Source: Opitutus sp.
GTDB lineage: Bacteria; Verrucomicrobiota; Verrucomicrobiae; Opitutales; Opitutaceae
Direction of reading: 5' to 3'
Length of the DNA stretch: 64,000 nt
Assembly: GCA_009695065.1 (NCBI GenBank)
Contig: SIBR01000007.1
Span: 41,264 to 105,263 of the forward strand
In this document: piece by piece, positions 36,089-43,587 of the stretch
Position numbering within the stretch: the stretch's first letter is position 1
Layout: every line of letters begins with the position of its first letter
Program-made: the position numbers and the translations under genes
The notes under the pieces: model-generated
The model's database searches: none
Told to the model about the DNA's origin: nothing
What the model saw: the letters and a program-made list of their open reading frames with translations, nothing else

Positions 36089-36939
36089 TTTCCTCCCGCG
36101 CCCCCGCCGCCAAAGCTCCCGCCGCCACCGGAAAATGCGCCGCCGCCGCCCGAGGAGGATCCACCTCCGCCCCAGCCCCCGCCACCCCACGGACCGCTGC
36201 CCAGCCACATCGATTGCCGGCCCCGGCGGCCGTAAACCGCCGCGCGGCGCGACCGCGCCTGGAGCACCGCCATGATGATGATGAACACGATCACGGGGAT
36301 GATGCCGTTGCCGGAACCGATCCGGTGGGAGCGATCGGCGACGGTGCGGCCCGTGCCGCGGTATTCGCCGCGAGCGGCCGCCATCAACGCGTGCACGCCG
36401 GCGGTCAGGCCGGCGTCGAAATTTCCGGCGCGAAACGGCGGGATCAGCTCGTTTTCGATGATCTGTTTGCACAGCGCGTCGGGCAGGGCGCCTTCGAGCC
36501 CGTAGCCGGTCACGATGCGGATGTCGTGACTCTCCTGAAACAGGAAAAGCACGGCGCCATTTTTCCGCTCCTTCTGGCCAACCCGCCACTGCTGGGCGAC
36601 GCGCACGGCGTAGTCCTCGACTGAGGAGTTGGATTGCATCCGCGGATAGATCGCGACCACCAGCTGGTTGGAGGTGTCGCGCTCGAACTGCGCGAGTTCG
36701 GCGTTGAGCTTTTGGGCGGTTTCGCGCCGCACCACACCGGCGTAGTCGTTGAAGTGATTCGGCGGTGCGGGCGGAATCACCTCGGCGGCGCGCGTAAGAG
36801 TCGCGCCGAGGATGAGCAGGAGACTCAGCAGGCCGGGGCTCAGCCGGGCCCGCCGAAATCCGCCGGGCGAACGCCCAATGTCCGGCCGCACCGCAGGCGG
36901 CGCGGCGAAAACACCGCGCCCTGCCACAAATCCGTTCAC
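36082..36939 (-). CDS. Membrane-anchored TPM domain protein with glycine-rich tail
   Basis: 285 residues from GTG at 36939, which overlaps the lemA stop as GTGA. Signal peptide at LSPGLLSLLLILGATLTRA; TPM domain (about residues 60-185) with NHFNDYAGVVRRETAQKLN, NQLVVAIYPRM, NGAVLFLFQESHDIRIVTGYGLEGALPD; a transmembrane helix (GIIPVIVFIIIMAVLQ) and a tail almost only of Gly, Ser, Trp and Phe. This is the usual partner of LemA. The long n-region (about 33 residues) before the signal helix is unusual, so an internal start closer to it is possible. Confidence 0.88.
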   Translation of the reverse strand: MNGFVAGRGVFAAPPAVRPDIGRSPGGFRRARLSPGLLSLLLILGATLTRAAEVIPPAPPNHFNDYAGVVRRETAQKLNAELAQFERDTSNQLVVAIYPRMQSNSSVEDYAVRVAQQWRVGQKERKNGAVLFLFQESHDIRIVTGYGLEGALPDALCKQIIENELIPPFRAGNFDAGLTAGVHALMAAARGEYRGTGRTVADRSHRIGSGNGIIPVIVFIIIMAVLQARSRRAAVYGRRGRQSMWLGSGPWGGGGWGGGGSSSGGGGAFSGGGGSFGGGGAGGKW

Positions 36940-37565
36940 GGCGTTTTCTTCGCGCCGAAGTCGAATTTCACCTCGGGCGGCCGGTCCGCGCCGGCGGTGG
37001 CGGCGAAATAGGGCCGGGCGGTGTGGCCGAACATGCCGGCGATCAGGACGGCGGGGAAGCGCTTGATCACCGTGTTGTAGGCCTGGACCGCTTCGTTGAA
37101 GCGACCGCGTTCGACGGTGATCCGGTTCTCGGTGCCCTCGAGTTGAGCCTGCAGGTCGCGAAACGCCGCGGTCGCCTTCAAGTCGGGATAGCGCTCGGCC
37201 ACCACCAAGAGTCGTGAGAGGGCGGAGCCGAGGCGGCCCTGCGCCTGCTCGAACTGCGCGAGTTGCGTGGGATTGCCCGGCGCCCCGGCCACGGGCAGTT
37301 GCACGCGACCGACCGATGCGCGGGCTTCGACGACCTCGGCCAGCGTGGACTTTTCGAAGTTGGCCGCGCCGGAAACCGTGTTGACGAGATTCGGAATGAG
37401 GTCGGCGCGGCGTTGATAGACATTCTGCACCTGCGCCCAGGCGGCGTCCGTGCCCTGCTGCAAGGTGACGAGGCGGTTGTAGATGCCACTGACGCCGAGG
37501 GCGACGACGACGGCCAGCAGCACGATGAAGCCGATGACGGCGAGAACGATTTTGCCTATGCTCAT
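36936..37565 (-). CDS. lemA: LemA family protein
   Basis: 209 residues. N-terminal transmembrane anchor (IVLAVIGFIVLLAVVVALGV), then the LemA helical domain: YNRLVTLQQGTDAAWAQVQN, RRADLIPNLVNTV, ARASVGR, LSRLLVVAERYPDLKA, FRDLQAQLEGTENRITVERGRFNEAVQAYN and the final FPAVLIAGMFGH. All motifs are intact and length is typical. It is the first gene of a three-gene operon with two TPM proteins and is divergent from the CBS-domain gene, with 174 bases between the starts. Role: envelope-associated, otherwise undefined. Confidence 0.93.
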   Translation of the reverse strand: MSIGKIVLAVIGFIVLLAVVVALGVSGIYNRLVTLQQGTDAAWAQVQNVYQRRADLIPNLVNTVSGAANFEKSTLAEVVEARASVGRVQLPVAGAPGNPTQLAQFEQAQGRLGSALSRLLVVAERYPDLKATAAFRDLQAQLEGTENRITVERGRFNEAVQAYNTVIKRFPAVLIAGMFGHTARPYFAATAGADRPPEVKFDFGAKKTP

Positions 37566-37739
37566 GGTGGTGCACAAGAAGCATGGGCGGCGGCGGCGCA
37601 CAAGGCGCATCGCCGTCGAAGCCCGGCCGGCGGTTATAATGGACGGCCCAGCCGAAGGGAAAACGCGCGGGTACGGGACCGGGATTCGAGTTGCGCGGCG
37701 GCGGGGTGGGTGCACACTCCGCCTCACCCCAAGTTCCCC

Positions 37740-38183
37740 ATGAATGCCCCCATATCCGCTTTGCTGGATCGCAAGGGATCCTTCGTTCATGCCATCGCGC
37801 CAACCCTGAGTGTCAGTGACGCCGTGGCGGAAATGAACCGGTTGCGCATCGGGGCCATCGTGATTCTCGACGGGGAAAAACTTGCCGGAATCTTTACGGA
37901 GCGCGACGTGCTCCGGCGCGTCGTCGGCGACGGGGTCGATCCGCGGACGACCTGCGTCATGGACGTGGCGACGAAGAATGTGCTGACGGTTGGCCCCACT
38001 GCGACCGTCGAGGAGGTCGCGTCGCTTTTCACGGAGAAGCGCTGCCGCCATCTGCCCGTGGTGAACGAGGGCCGGCTGGTCGGGCTGATCTCGATCGGCG
38101 ACATTTCTCGCTGGGTGGCCGACGCGAATCGCGCGGAAGCCGAGCATTTAAAGAACTACATCACGGGTGGTTTCCCGACGTAA
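37740..38183 (+). CDS. CBS-domain pair protein
   Basis: 147 residues made of two CBS motifs: VSDAVAEMNRLRIGAIVILDGEKLAGIFTERDVLRRV (about 23-60) and VEEVASLFTEKRCRHLPVVNEGRLVGLISIGDISR (about 90-125). Each ends in the ExD/GD-type strand used for adenosyl ligand binding. There is no attached enzyme domain, so it probably senses AMP, ATP or SAM and regulates a partner that cannot be named from this context. It stands alone between lemA (divergent) and the dienelactone hydrolase gene. Confidence 0.9.
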   Translation: MNAPISALLDRKGSFVHAIAPTLSVSDAVAEMNRLRIGAIVILDGEKLAGIFTERDVLRRVVGDGVDPRTTCVMDVATKNVLTVGPTATVEEVASLFTEKRCRHLPVVNEGRLVGLISIGDISRWVADANRAEAEHLKNYITGGFPT

Positions 38184-38267
38184 TCGTCGCGGCGGCTGGG
38201 TGCCTTTGCGGGCGGATTTAACGCCGGTGTTTGACGGTGGTCCGGGCCTCCTTACCGTCCGCCAATC

Positions 38268-39071
38268 ATGAAAGCCTCGCTTGTTTTATTTTTATCGATG
38301 GCCGCTGCTCTGCCGGTTTCGGCGAAAATCGTCACGCGGGCCGTGCCCTATGAACAGGGTGGCGTGAAACTCGAAGGCTGGCTCGCCTACGACGACGCCA
38401 AGGCCACGACGGCGCACCCGGCGCCGGGCGTCCTCGTGATTCCGGAGTGGTGGGGCCTCAATGACTATCCGAAAGGCCGGGCCGAGCAGCTCGCGGCGCT
38501 CGGCTACGTGGCCTTTGCGGCCGACATGTTCGGCGCGGGCGTGGTCACGACCGATCCCAAGCAAGCCGGCGAGCTGGCGGGACAGTTTTACGGCAAGCCG
38601 CTGATGGCGGACCGCGCGCGGGCGGGACTCGACCAATTGCTGAAAAGCGGACGGGTGGATGCCTCGCGCGTCGCGGCGATCGGCTACTGCTTTGGCGGCG
38701 CGACCGTCCAGGCGCTGGCGTTCAGTGGCGCGCCCCTCGCGGGCATCGTGAGTTTTCATGGCAGCCTGATTGCGCCCTCCGCGGAGGCCGCGGCCGGAAC
38801 CAGGGCGAAGCTGCTGATCTGCCACGGCGCCGTGGATCCCTTTATCCCGAAGGAACAAGTCGATGCTTTTTTGAAGGCGCTCAACGACGGAAAGCTCGAC
38901 TTCCAATTCGTCAGTTATGCGGGGGCGATTCACGCGTTCACGAACCTGAAGGCCGACGACATGGCACGCAGCGCCGGGCTCAACGGCATCGGCTACAATG
39001 CCGCCGCCGACCGGCGTTCGTGGGAACACATGCGTTCGTTCTTTGCGGAAATTTTCGCGGTGAAACCGTGA
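38268..39071 (+). CDS. Secreted dienelactone hydrolase family protein
   Basis: 267 residues with a signal peptide (KASLVLFLSMAAALPVSA). The DLH alpha/beta hydrolase triad is complete: C141 in GYCFGG, D190 in HGAVDPF and H222 in GAIHAF; the oxyanion segment PEWWGLNDY (60-68) is also typical. Length is normal. The substrate is not necessarily a dienelactone; exported members act on unknown esters or lactones. It overlaps the next gene by 4 bases (GTGA), so the two are co-translated. Confidence 0.92.
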   Translation: MKASLVLFLSMAAALPVSAKIVTRAVPYEQGGVKLEGWLAYDDAKATTAHPAPGVLVIPEWWGLNDYPKGRAEQLAALGYVAFAADMFGAGVVTTDPKQAGELAGQFYGKPLMADRARAGLDQLLKSGRVDASRVAAIGYCFGGATVQALAFSGAPLAGIVSFHGSLIAPSAEAAAGTRAKLLICHGAVDPFIPKEQVDAFLKALNDGKLDFQFVSYAGAIHAFTNLKADDMARSAGLNGIGYNAAADRRSWEHMRSFFAEIFAVKP

Positions 39072-39544
39072 ACCTGTCCTCCGTTTGGACCCGTTGGGTG
39101 GCGCCGCTTGCGGCGGCGGGCGGATGCCTGTTGGTCCTCGACGGGTGTCTGGTTTACCGCGCGGTGACGGCGCCGGTGAAGCTCGTGGCCACGACGGTGG
39201 TGGTCGCGGGGGAAACGGCGAGCGCGGTGGTGACGGCGACGGGCCGGGTGGCGGTGAGCGCGGTGAAAGCGGTGGGTTCGGTCGGCGGTGGCGGGATCGA
39301 CGCCGCGGGGAAACTGGCGCAGGCAGGCATGGTGACATTTGTCGATGCGACGACGGGCACCATGGTGCGGGTGCCGTGGCAGGAAGGGCTGACTTTGGCC
39401 CGGGCGGGAGACGCGGCGCGGATTTCGCTGGTGCAGCGGGCGATCGACGTCGTGCGCGCCGGGCGGGTGATCTTTTCCGCGTCGCGCGGAACCGGCGAGG
39501 GTGCGCCGCTCGCCGCCGGGGACGTGGTGCGGCTGGGTGGCTAG
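39068..39544 (+). CDS. Hypothetical exported protein, possible lipoprotein
   Basis: 158 residues from GTG at 39068, overlapping the upstream stop (GTGA). Not recognised. After WVAPLAAAGGCLLVLDGC comes a possible lipobox (VLDGC, about residues 23-27). The middle is a Val/Ala/Thr-rich low-complexity stretch (TAPVKLVATTVVVAGETASAVV...) resembling repeated VKxV units, then a small ordered domain (VRVPWQEGLTLARAGDAARISLVQRAIDVVRAGRVIF). Coupled to the dienelactone hydrolase gene; convergent with the ABC ATPase gene 10 bases on. Confidence 0.7.
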   Translation: MNLSSVWTRWVAPLAAAGGCLLVLDGCLVYRAVTAPVKLVATTVVVAGETASAVVTATGRVAVSAVKAVGSVGGGGIDAAGKLAQAGMVTFVDATTGTMVRVPWQEGLTLARAGDAARISLVQRAIDVVRAGRVIFSASRGTGEGAPLAAGDVVRLGG

Positions 39545-39554
39545 GCCCGCGGAT

Positions 39555-40340
39555 TCACGAGCGGACGAAACCGAGGCGCCAGCGGTCGCCGGTGCGACCC
39601 AGCCGCAACCGCGCGCCAAACGTCGCCGACAGGTTGCCCGACGTCAGGACGGCGTCGCGCGGGCCGGCCTGCACCACGCGGCCTTGGCGCAGCAGGAGCG
39701 CGTGGGTGAAGGCGGGCATGATTTCCTCGACGTGATGGGTGACAAGCACGAGGGCCGGGGCGTCGCGCCGGCGGGCCAGGCGGTTCACGAAGCGGAGGAA
39801 TTTGTCGCGGGCCACGGGATCGAGGCCCGCGCAGGGCTCGTCGAGAATGAGCAGCCGCGGCCGGGCCATCAGGGCGCGCGCGATCAGCACGCGCTGCCGC
39901 TCCCCTTGCGAGAGGTACATCCATTCGCGGGCGGCCAGATAGCCGAGGCCGACGGAGCGCAGCAGCCGCGTGGCGGCCACGCGGTCCGCACGGGTGCCGG
40001 CGTGCCACAGGTCGAGCTGGGCGAATTTGCCGCTGACCACGGTGTCGAGCGCGACCTCCGCGGGGGGAATCGCGGCGGCGAACGCGCTGGTGACGACGCC
40101 GATCTCCAGCCGCAGCTCCCGCCAGTCGGATTCGCCGTAGCGGCGGCCCAGCACGTTGATCTCGCCGGACGTGGGCGGGAGATAACCGGTCAGCGCCTTG
40201 AGCAGGGAGGTCTTGCCGGAGCCGTTCGCGCCGAGAATGACCCAGTGTTCACGGGGTGCCACGCGCCAGGTTACGCCCCGCAGGATCGCAGTCCGGCCGC
40301 GTTCCACCCGGAGATCGGAGACTTCAAGAAGCGACGTCAT
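39555..40340 (-). CDS. ABC transporter ATP-binding protein (lone)
   Basis: 261 residues from ATG at 40340. All ATPase motifs are present: Walker A GANGSGKT (37-44), Q-loop region, signature LSQGERQ (143-149), Walker B LLILDEP (163-169) and the H-loop VTHHVEE. It resembles single ATPases of the YlmA/ModF type (ILGANGSGKTSLLKALTGYLPPTSGEINVLG). No membrane partner is encoded nearby, so it may be a soluble or orphan ATPase or serve a permease elsewhere. Its upstream gap contains the first of two operator-like palindromes. Confidence 0.9.
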   Translation of the reverse strand: MTSLLEVSDLRVERGRTAILRGVTWRVAPREHWVILGANGSGKTSLLKALTGYLPPTSGEINVLGRRYGESDWRELRLEIGVVTSAFAAAIPPAEVALDTVVSGKFAQLDLWHAGTRADRVAATRLLRSVGLGYLAAREWMYLSQGERQRVLIARALMARPRLLILDEPCAGLDPVARDKFLRFVNRLARRRDAPALVLVTHHVEEIMPAFTHALLLRQGRVVQAGPRDAVLTSGNLSATFGARLRLGRTGDRWRLGFVRS

Positions 40341-40662
40341 TTTGCTCCCAGCATGTTGGAGGGATTTGCGCGGCGTCAATGAGGTGCGGCCCGACGGGAA
40401 GCGCCCGGCGTGATGAAACCGAGCCCCCAACCCCCATCCATCTACCCGGATGGCGGACACCCGCGGGCCAATCCGTATTGGTCAACCAATAGTTGACAAC
40501 TATGGATTGGGCGCGTTGCTCCACGCGACGCGAGAAAGGAGGTGTGCGGAGCGACAAGGCGGAGAAGGATGGGCGGCGGATGGCGATGGGTTGGGCGGAC
40601 GGGCCGGGTTGAGGGCCGCGGCGGCTGTTGCACGTCCCGCGTCGGGGTCGCAAGCTGGAGCG
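40341..40662. other. Intergenic region between divergent ABC ATPase and EEP genes
   Basis: 322 bases without a convincing gene, though one frame stays open through it as an N-terminal extension of the next gene with no coding character. It must contain the promoters of both divergent genes. Its one clear element is the palindrome at 40481-40497. A GGAG ribosome-binding site sits 5 bases before the EEP start. Confidence 0.5.
40481..40497. promoter_or_regulatory. Operator-like palindrome GTCAAC-N5-GTTGAC, site 1
   Basis: Perfect 6-bp inverted repeat GTCAAC / GTTGAC around CAATA, in an A/T-richer patch of very GC-rich sequence. It lies between two divergent starts, as expected for a repressor site. 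An almost identical site lies at 43447-43465. The cognate regulator is not encoded in the window. Confidence 0.45.
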
Positions 40663-42156
40663 ATGAGAAATGTCCGTCTGTTCGCCTGTTTCCTCGGGTG
40701 CGTGGCGTCGGTCGCGGCGCGACCGTTCATGGTCGTCGCCTATAACGTCGAGAATCTGGTCGATCTCGATGGGATCACGCTGTTCGAAGACTATCAGCCG
40801 GCGCGCTATTCGCGGGCGCATGCGTTGACCAAGCTGCAGAATATCGCGCACGTCATCGCGCAATTCGAGGGCGGGCGCGGACCCGACGTGCTGCTGCTGG
40901 CCGAGCTCGAGGTGGATTTCACGCCGGCGAAGTCGCCGGTGGATTACGATGCGCTGCTTGCGCCCTATGGCGGAATGAAGCTGGAGGAGATGCTCGGGGC
41001 AAAATTCGACCGCCGGATCGCCGACCTGCCGTCGGAAGCGCTGTTGCTGAAGGCGTTGGCGGATCGCGGCATCACCGGCTACCGCGTCGTGGTGGCGGAC
41101 AATGTCACGGCGGCGGGCACGGCGCGGAAGCTGGAGCAAAAGTGCGCCGTCTTCACCCGCTTCCCGGTCCGGGGCACGCGCTCCCACCCGACACTCGACG
41201 CGCGGGCGATCCTCGAGGTGCAGATCGAGGTCGATGGCGCCCTCCTTTATCTTTTTGCCAACCACTGGAAGTCCGGCGCGAGCGACCCCGCGACGGAAAA
41301 AATCCGGATCGCCAACGCGCAAGCACTGCGCACCCGGCTCGACGAAATCTTGGGCGCCGACCCGAATACCGACGTCATCGTCGGAGGCGATTTGAATTCC
41401 CAATACAACCAGAAGCAGCGCTACCCGGCGATGAAGCAGACCGCGATCAACGACGTGCTGGGCTCCCAGGGCAACGAGCTCGCGGTGCGCGGGCCGCGCC
41501 AGCTCTACAATCTCTGGTATGAGCTGCCCGCCGAGCAGCGCGGCAGCGACACCTACCGCGGGGAGTGGGGCACCCTGATGCACTTGATCGTTTCCCGCGG
41601 GCTCTACGATTTCCGCGGTGTGCAGTACGTCGACAACTCGTTCGTGGTGGCGAAATTTTCCGGGCTCAACGCCGATGCCAAAGGTCTGCCGGTGCGCTGG
41701 TCCTTCGACGGGCCGGCCGGCAGCGGGTTCTCCGACCATTTTCCGGTCGGGGCAAAATTTGTCACGGTCAGCGAAGGGCGCACGGACCGCTACCTGCCGC
41801 TGCGCAATGCGTCGGTCGAGCGGGCGGGTCCGGCCGCATCGACCAAGATCGACTACGCCCGCCTGGACCTCGAAAAGCTGGCGGTCACCGTCGCCCAACT
41901 GCCGGAGGGAGCGAGGATCCGCACGGATGCCTTCAAGGGAAAAATCTTTCGAGTGGAGGGCCGCGTCGCGCCGGGCGCCCGATTGGTGGTGGAGTTTCTG
42001 GGCGACACGTACGACGTGTGGAGTTTTGACGAAGCATTGCGGACCAAGCTGCGGGCCGGATTGAAATCCGGCGCTCCGGTGAAGTTTTACGGGGAGCTCG
42101 GGGTGTACCGCGAGCGATGGCAGTTTGTGATTCAGGATCCCACGTGGGTTCGTTAG
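40663..42156 (+). CDS. Secreted endonuclease/exonuclease/phosphatase (EEP) family protein
   Basis: 497 residues from ATG at 40663, with GGAG just upstream and a short signal peptide (NVRLFACFLGCVASVAAR). EEP motifs: MVVAYNVENL (metal-binding Asn/Glu), DVLLLAELEV, FANHWKSGA, VGGDLNSQYNQ and SDHFPVGAKF (terminal Asp-His). The domain covers roughly residues 22-375; the last ~110 residues form a separate OB-like domain (TDAFKGKIFRVEGRVAPGARLVVEFLG). Extracellular nuclease or phosphodiesterase activity is likely; substrate unknown. Confidence 0.88.
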   Translation: MRNVRLFACFLGCVASVAARPFMVVAYNVENLVDLDGITLFEDYQPARYSRAHALTKLQNIAHVIAQFEGGRGPDVLLLAELEVDFTPAKSPVDYDALLAPYGGMKLEEMLGAKFDRRIADLPSEALLLKALADRGITGYRVVVADNVTAAGTARKLEQKCAVFTRFPVRGTRSHPTLDARAILEVQIEVDGALLYLFANHWKSGASDPATEKIRIANAQALRTRLDEILGADPNTDVIVGGDLNSQYNQKQRYPAMKQTAINDVLGSQGNELAVRGPRQLYNLWYELPAEQRGSDTYRGEWGTLMHLIVSRGLYDFRGVQYVDNSFVVAKFSGLNADAKGLPVRWSFDGPAGSGFSDHFPVGAKFVTVSEGRTDRYLPLRNASVERAGPAASTKIDYARLDLEKLAVTVAQLPEGARIRTDAFKGKIFRVEGRVAPGARLVVEFLGDTYDVWSFDEALRTKLRAGLKSGAPVKFYGELGVYRERWQFVIQDPTWVR

Positions 42157-42240
42157 CCGCCGGCAACGCGAGCCCGGTTGGAAACGATGGTTCAAGATGG
42201 ATTGCCTCGGCGGATCGGTCCTTCCAATGACAGCGGGAGA

Positions 42241-42606
42241 ATGGACGTGTTCAGACTCTTCGCGCTTGCGAACTGCGATACCTGCCGGCGGGCGGTGCAG
42301 TGGTTGCGCGCGCAGGGAATCCTGTTTGAGGAGCGCGCGATCCGCGAGACGCCTCCTTCGGTGGCCGAACTCCGGCGGGGGCTGGCGGCGGTTGACGGCC
42401 AAGTCGGCCGGATCTGCAACACCTCGGGCCGCGAATATCGGGCGGAGAAACTGGGCGAACGGTTGCCGGGCATGACCACCGCCGCCGCCCTCGAGTTGCT
42501 GGCGGGCAATGGCAGTCTCGTGAAACGGCCGTTCTTGGTTGGCAAAGGCGTCGTGCTAGTGGGATTCAACGAGACCGCTTGGACGGCAGCACTGGCCAAA
42601 CGATGA
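42241..42606 (+). CDS. ArsC/Spx/YffB-type thioredoxin-fold protein
   Basis: 121 residues from ATG at 42241. The CxxC motif is at ALANCDTCRRAVQWL, followed by the family elements FEERAIRETPPSVAELRRGL, NTSGREYR and RPFLVGKGVVLVGFNE. It belongs to the arsenate reductase-related (ArsC/Spx/YffB) group; the absence of arsenic genes nearby makes a YffB-like redox role more likely than arsenate reduction. Its stop overlaps the next start (ATGA), beginning a run of four overlapping or adjacent small genes. Confidence 0.85.
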   Translation: MDVFRLFALANCDTCRRAVQWLRAQGILFEERAIRETPPSVAELRRGLAAVDGQVGRICNTSGREYRAEKLGERLPGMTTAAALELLAGNGSLVKRPFLVGKGVVLVGFNETAWTAALAKR

Positions 42607-42878
42607 CCGCTCGTTCCAAAGGCACCGGGCGAATTCAGATGCGGCTGCGCGAGCTCCCGCAGCTTTTCAATTCGATGGATCCATCGCCCTTTCTTGACCA
42701 GGACCTCGACAGCGATGCCGAGGAATTCATCGTCAGTTGGGCCCGCGAGCATCCCCGTGACCATGAGTTGACGTTGCACCTCGCCACGCCGCCGCCGCCG
42801 GATCGGGCCAAAGGCACGGAGGAGGCCGTGCGGCACTATTTCCTGACGCGGGCCCAGATGCAGCAACATGAGCTGTAA
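42603..42878 (+). CDS. N-terminal part of a split conserved protein (in-frame TAA)
   Basis: 91 residues from ATG at 42603, overlapping the previous stop (ATGA). It contains RIQMRLRELPQLFNSMDPSPFLDQDLDSDAEEFIVSWARE, the recognisable start of a ~190-residue conserved bacterial protein of unknown function whose second half is a membrane domain. Here TAA at 42876-42878 stops translation just before that half, which continues in the same frame. Re-initiation at ATG 42885, 7 bases on, could still give both pieces. Whether the stop is real or an error cannot be told. Confidence 0.7.
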   Translation: MTARSKGTGRIQMRLRELPQLFNSMDPSPFLDQDLDSDAEEFIVSWAREHPRDHELTLHLATPPPPDRAKGTEEAVRHYFLTRAQMQQHEL

Positions 42879-42884
42879 CAGTTG

Positions 42885-43151
42885 ATGCGCCGCGGCCGGG
42901 TGAGTTTGCTGATCGGGCTTTTATTTCGCGGCGGCTGCCTTTTTCTCGTGGGCTTTGCGGCCCAGCTCGGCACGGGGGCGATGGCCGGCATTGTGCGGGA
43001 AGGACTTACCATCATCGGATGGGTGGCAATGTGGCGGCCGCTGGAGATCTATCTCTACGACTGGTGGCCGGTCCGCGGCGAACAGCGCCTGCTTGCGCGA
43101 TTGACGCGGATGCGGGTGCACTTCGTGCTACCGGCTCCGTCCCAACCATGA
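42885..43151 (+). CDS. C-terminal membrane part of the split conserved protein
   Basis: 88 residues from ATG at 42885, in the same frame as the preceding ORF. Two hydrophobic helices (VSLLIGLLFRGGCLFLVGFAA and MAGIVREGLTIIGWVAMW) are followed by RPLEIYLYDWWPVRGEQRLLARL, the C-terminal signature of the full-length family. In homologues the arm MRRGRVSLLIG directly continues the RAQMQQHEL helix of the first half. The stop overlaps the start of the next gene by 4 bases (ATGA). Confidence 0.7.
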   Translation: MRRGRVSLLIGLLFRGGCLFLVGFAAQLGTGAMAGIVREGLTIIGWVAMWRPLEIYLYDWWPVRGEQRLLARLTRMRVHFVLPAPSQP

Positions 43152-43405
43152 ACGCGCCCGTCACAGATCCCTTTCGCTCGACCGTCGGCTGGCTGGCCGC
43201 GCACACGCGTTTTCCCGCGAGCCGGCTGGAACCGCGCGCCGAGACCATACTTTGCGTCGCCGCGCTCGCGGCGGCGGAGGAGGCCGAGGAACGACGGCGC
43301 TTCCTGATCCAGAGCCGGGACCCGGCCCAGACCTCGGCGTTGCGGGCCCACGGATTGCGCCGTTCGCAGGTTCATTTCAAGTGCGACAATAGCGCGAAGG
43401 TGTAG
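43148..43405 (+). CDS. Hypothetical small protein
   Basis: 85 residues from ATG at 43148, overlapping the previous stop (ATGA), so probably translated with it. No family recognised. It is mostly helical and charged, with a predicted long helix (AETILCVAALAAAEEAEERRRFLIQ) and a basic C-terminus. Its operonic position behind the split membrane protein is the main support. Confidence 0.55.
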   Translation: MNAPVTDPFRSTVGWLAAHTRFPASRLEPRAETILCVAALAAAEEAEERRRFLIQSRDPAQTSALRAHGLRRSQVHFKCDNSAKV

Positions 43406-43446
43406 GCGCAAGGTCGTGGCGTCGCCCGGCAGGGGCGGGCGATGGA

Positions 43447-43465
43447 TGTCAACGATTAGTTGACA
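43447..43465. promoter_or_regulatory. Operator-like palindrome TGTCAAC-N5-GTTGACA, site 2
   Basis: Perfect 7-bp inverted repeat around GATTA. It shares GTCAAC, N5, GTTGACAA with site 1. It lies in the 182-base gap between two convergent genes, where a promoter would be less expected. Confidence 0.4.
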
Positions 43466-43587
43466 AATGAGCCTGGCTGGTCCGTCGCCTTGCACGGCGA
43501 CCGGGCTCCTCCACTGCTCCTGTGCGGGGAGGTCCGACGGATGGCTGGCCGGGGAGAGCGCGGTCTGGCGGTGGAATAACCCGACGG

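Noticed and set aside
36089..36250. Gly-rich segment of the TPM gene as a tandem DNA repeat
   Set aside because: The GGGGxGGGG pattern is the usual glycine-rich tail of TPM/LemA-partner proteins, so it is coding bias and not a separate repeat element.
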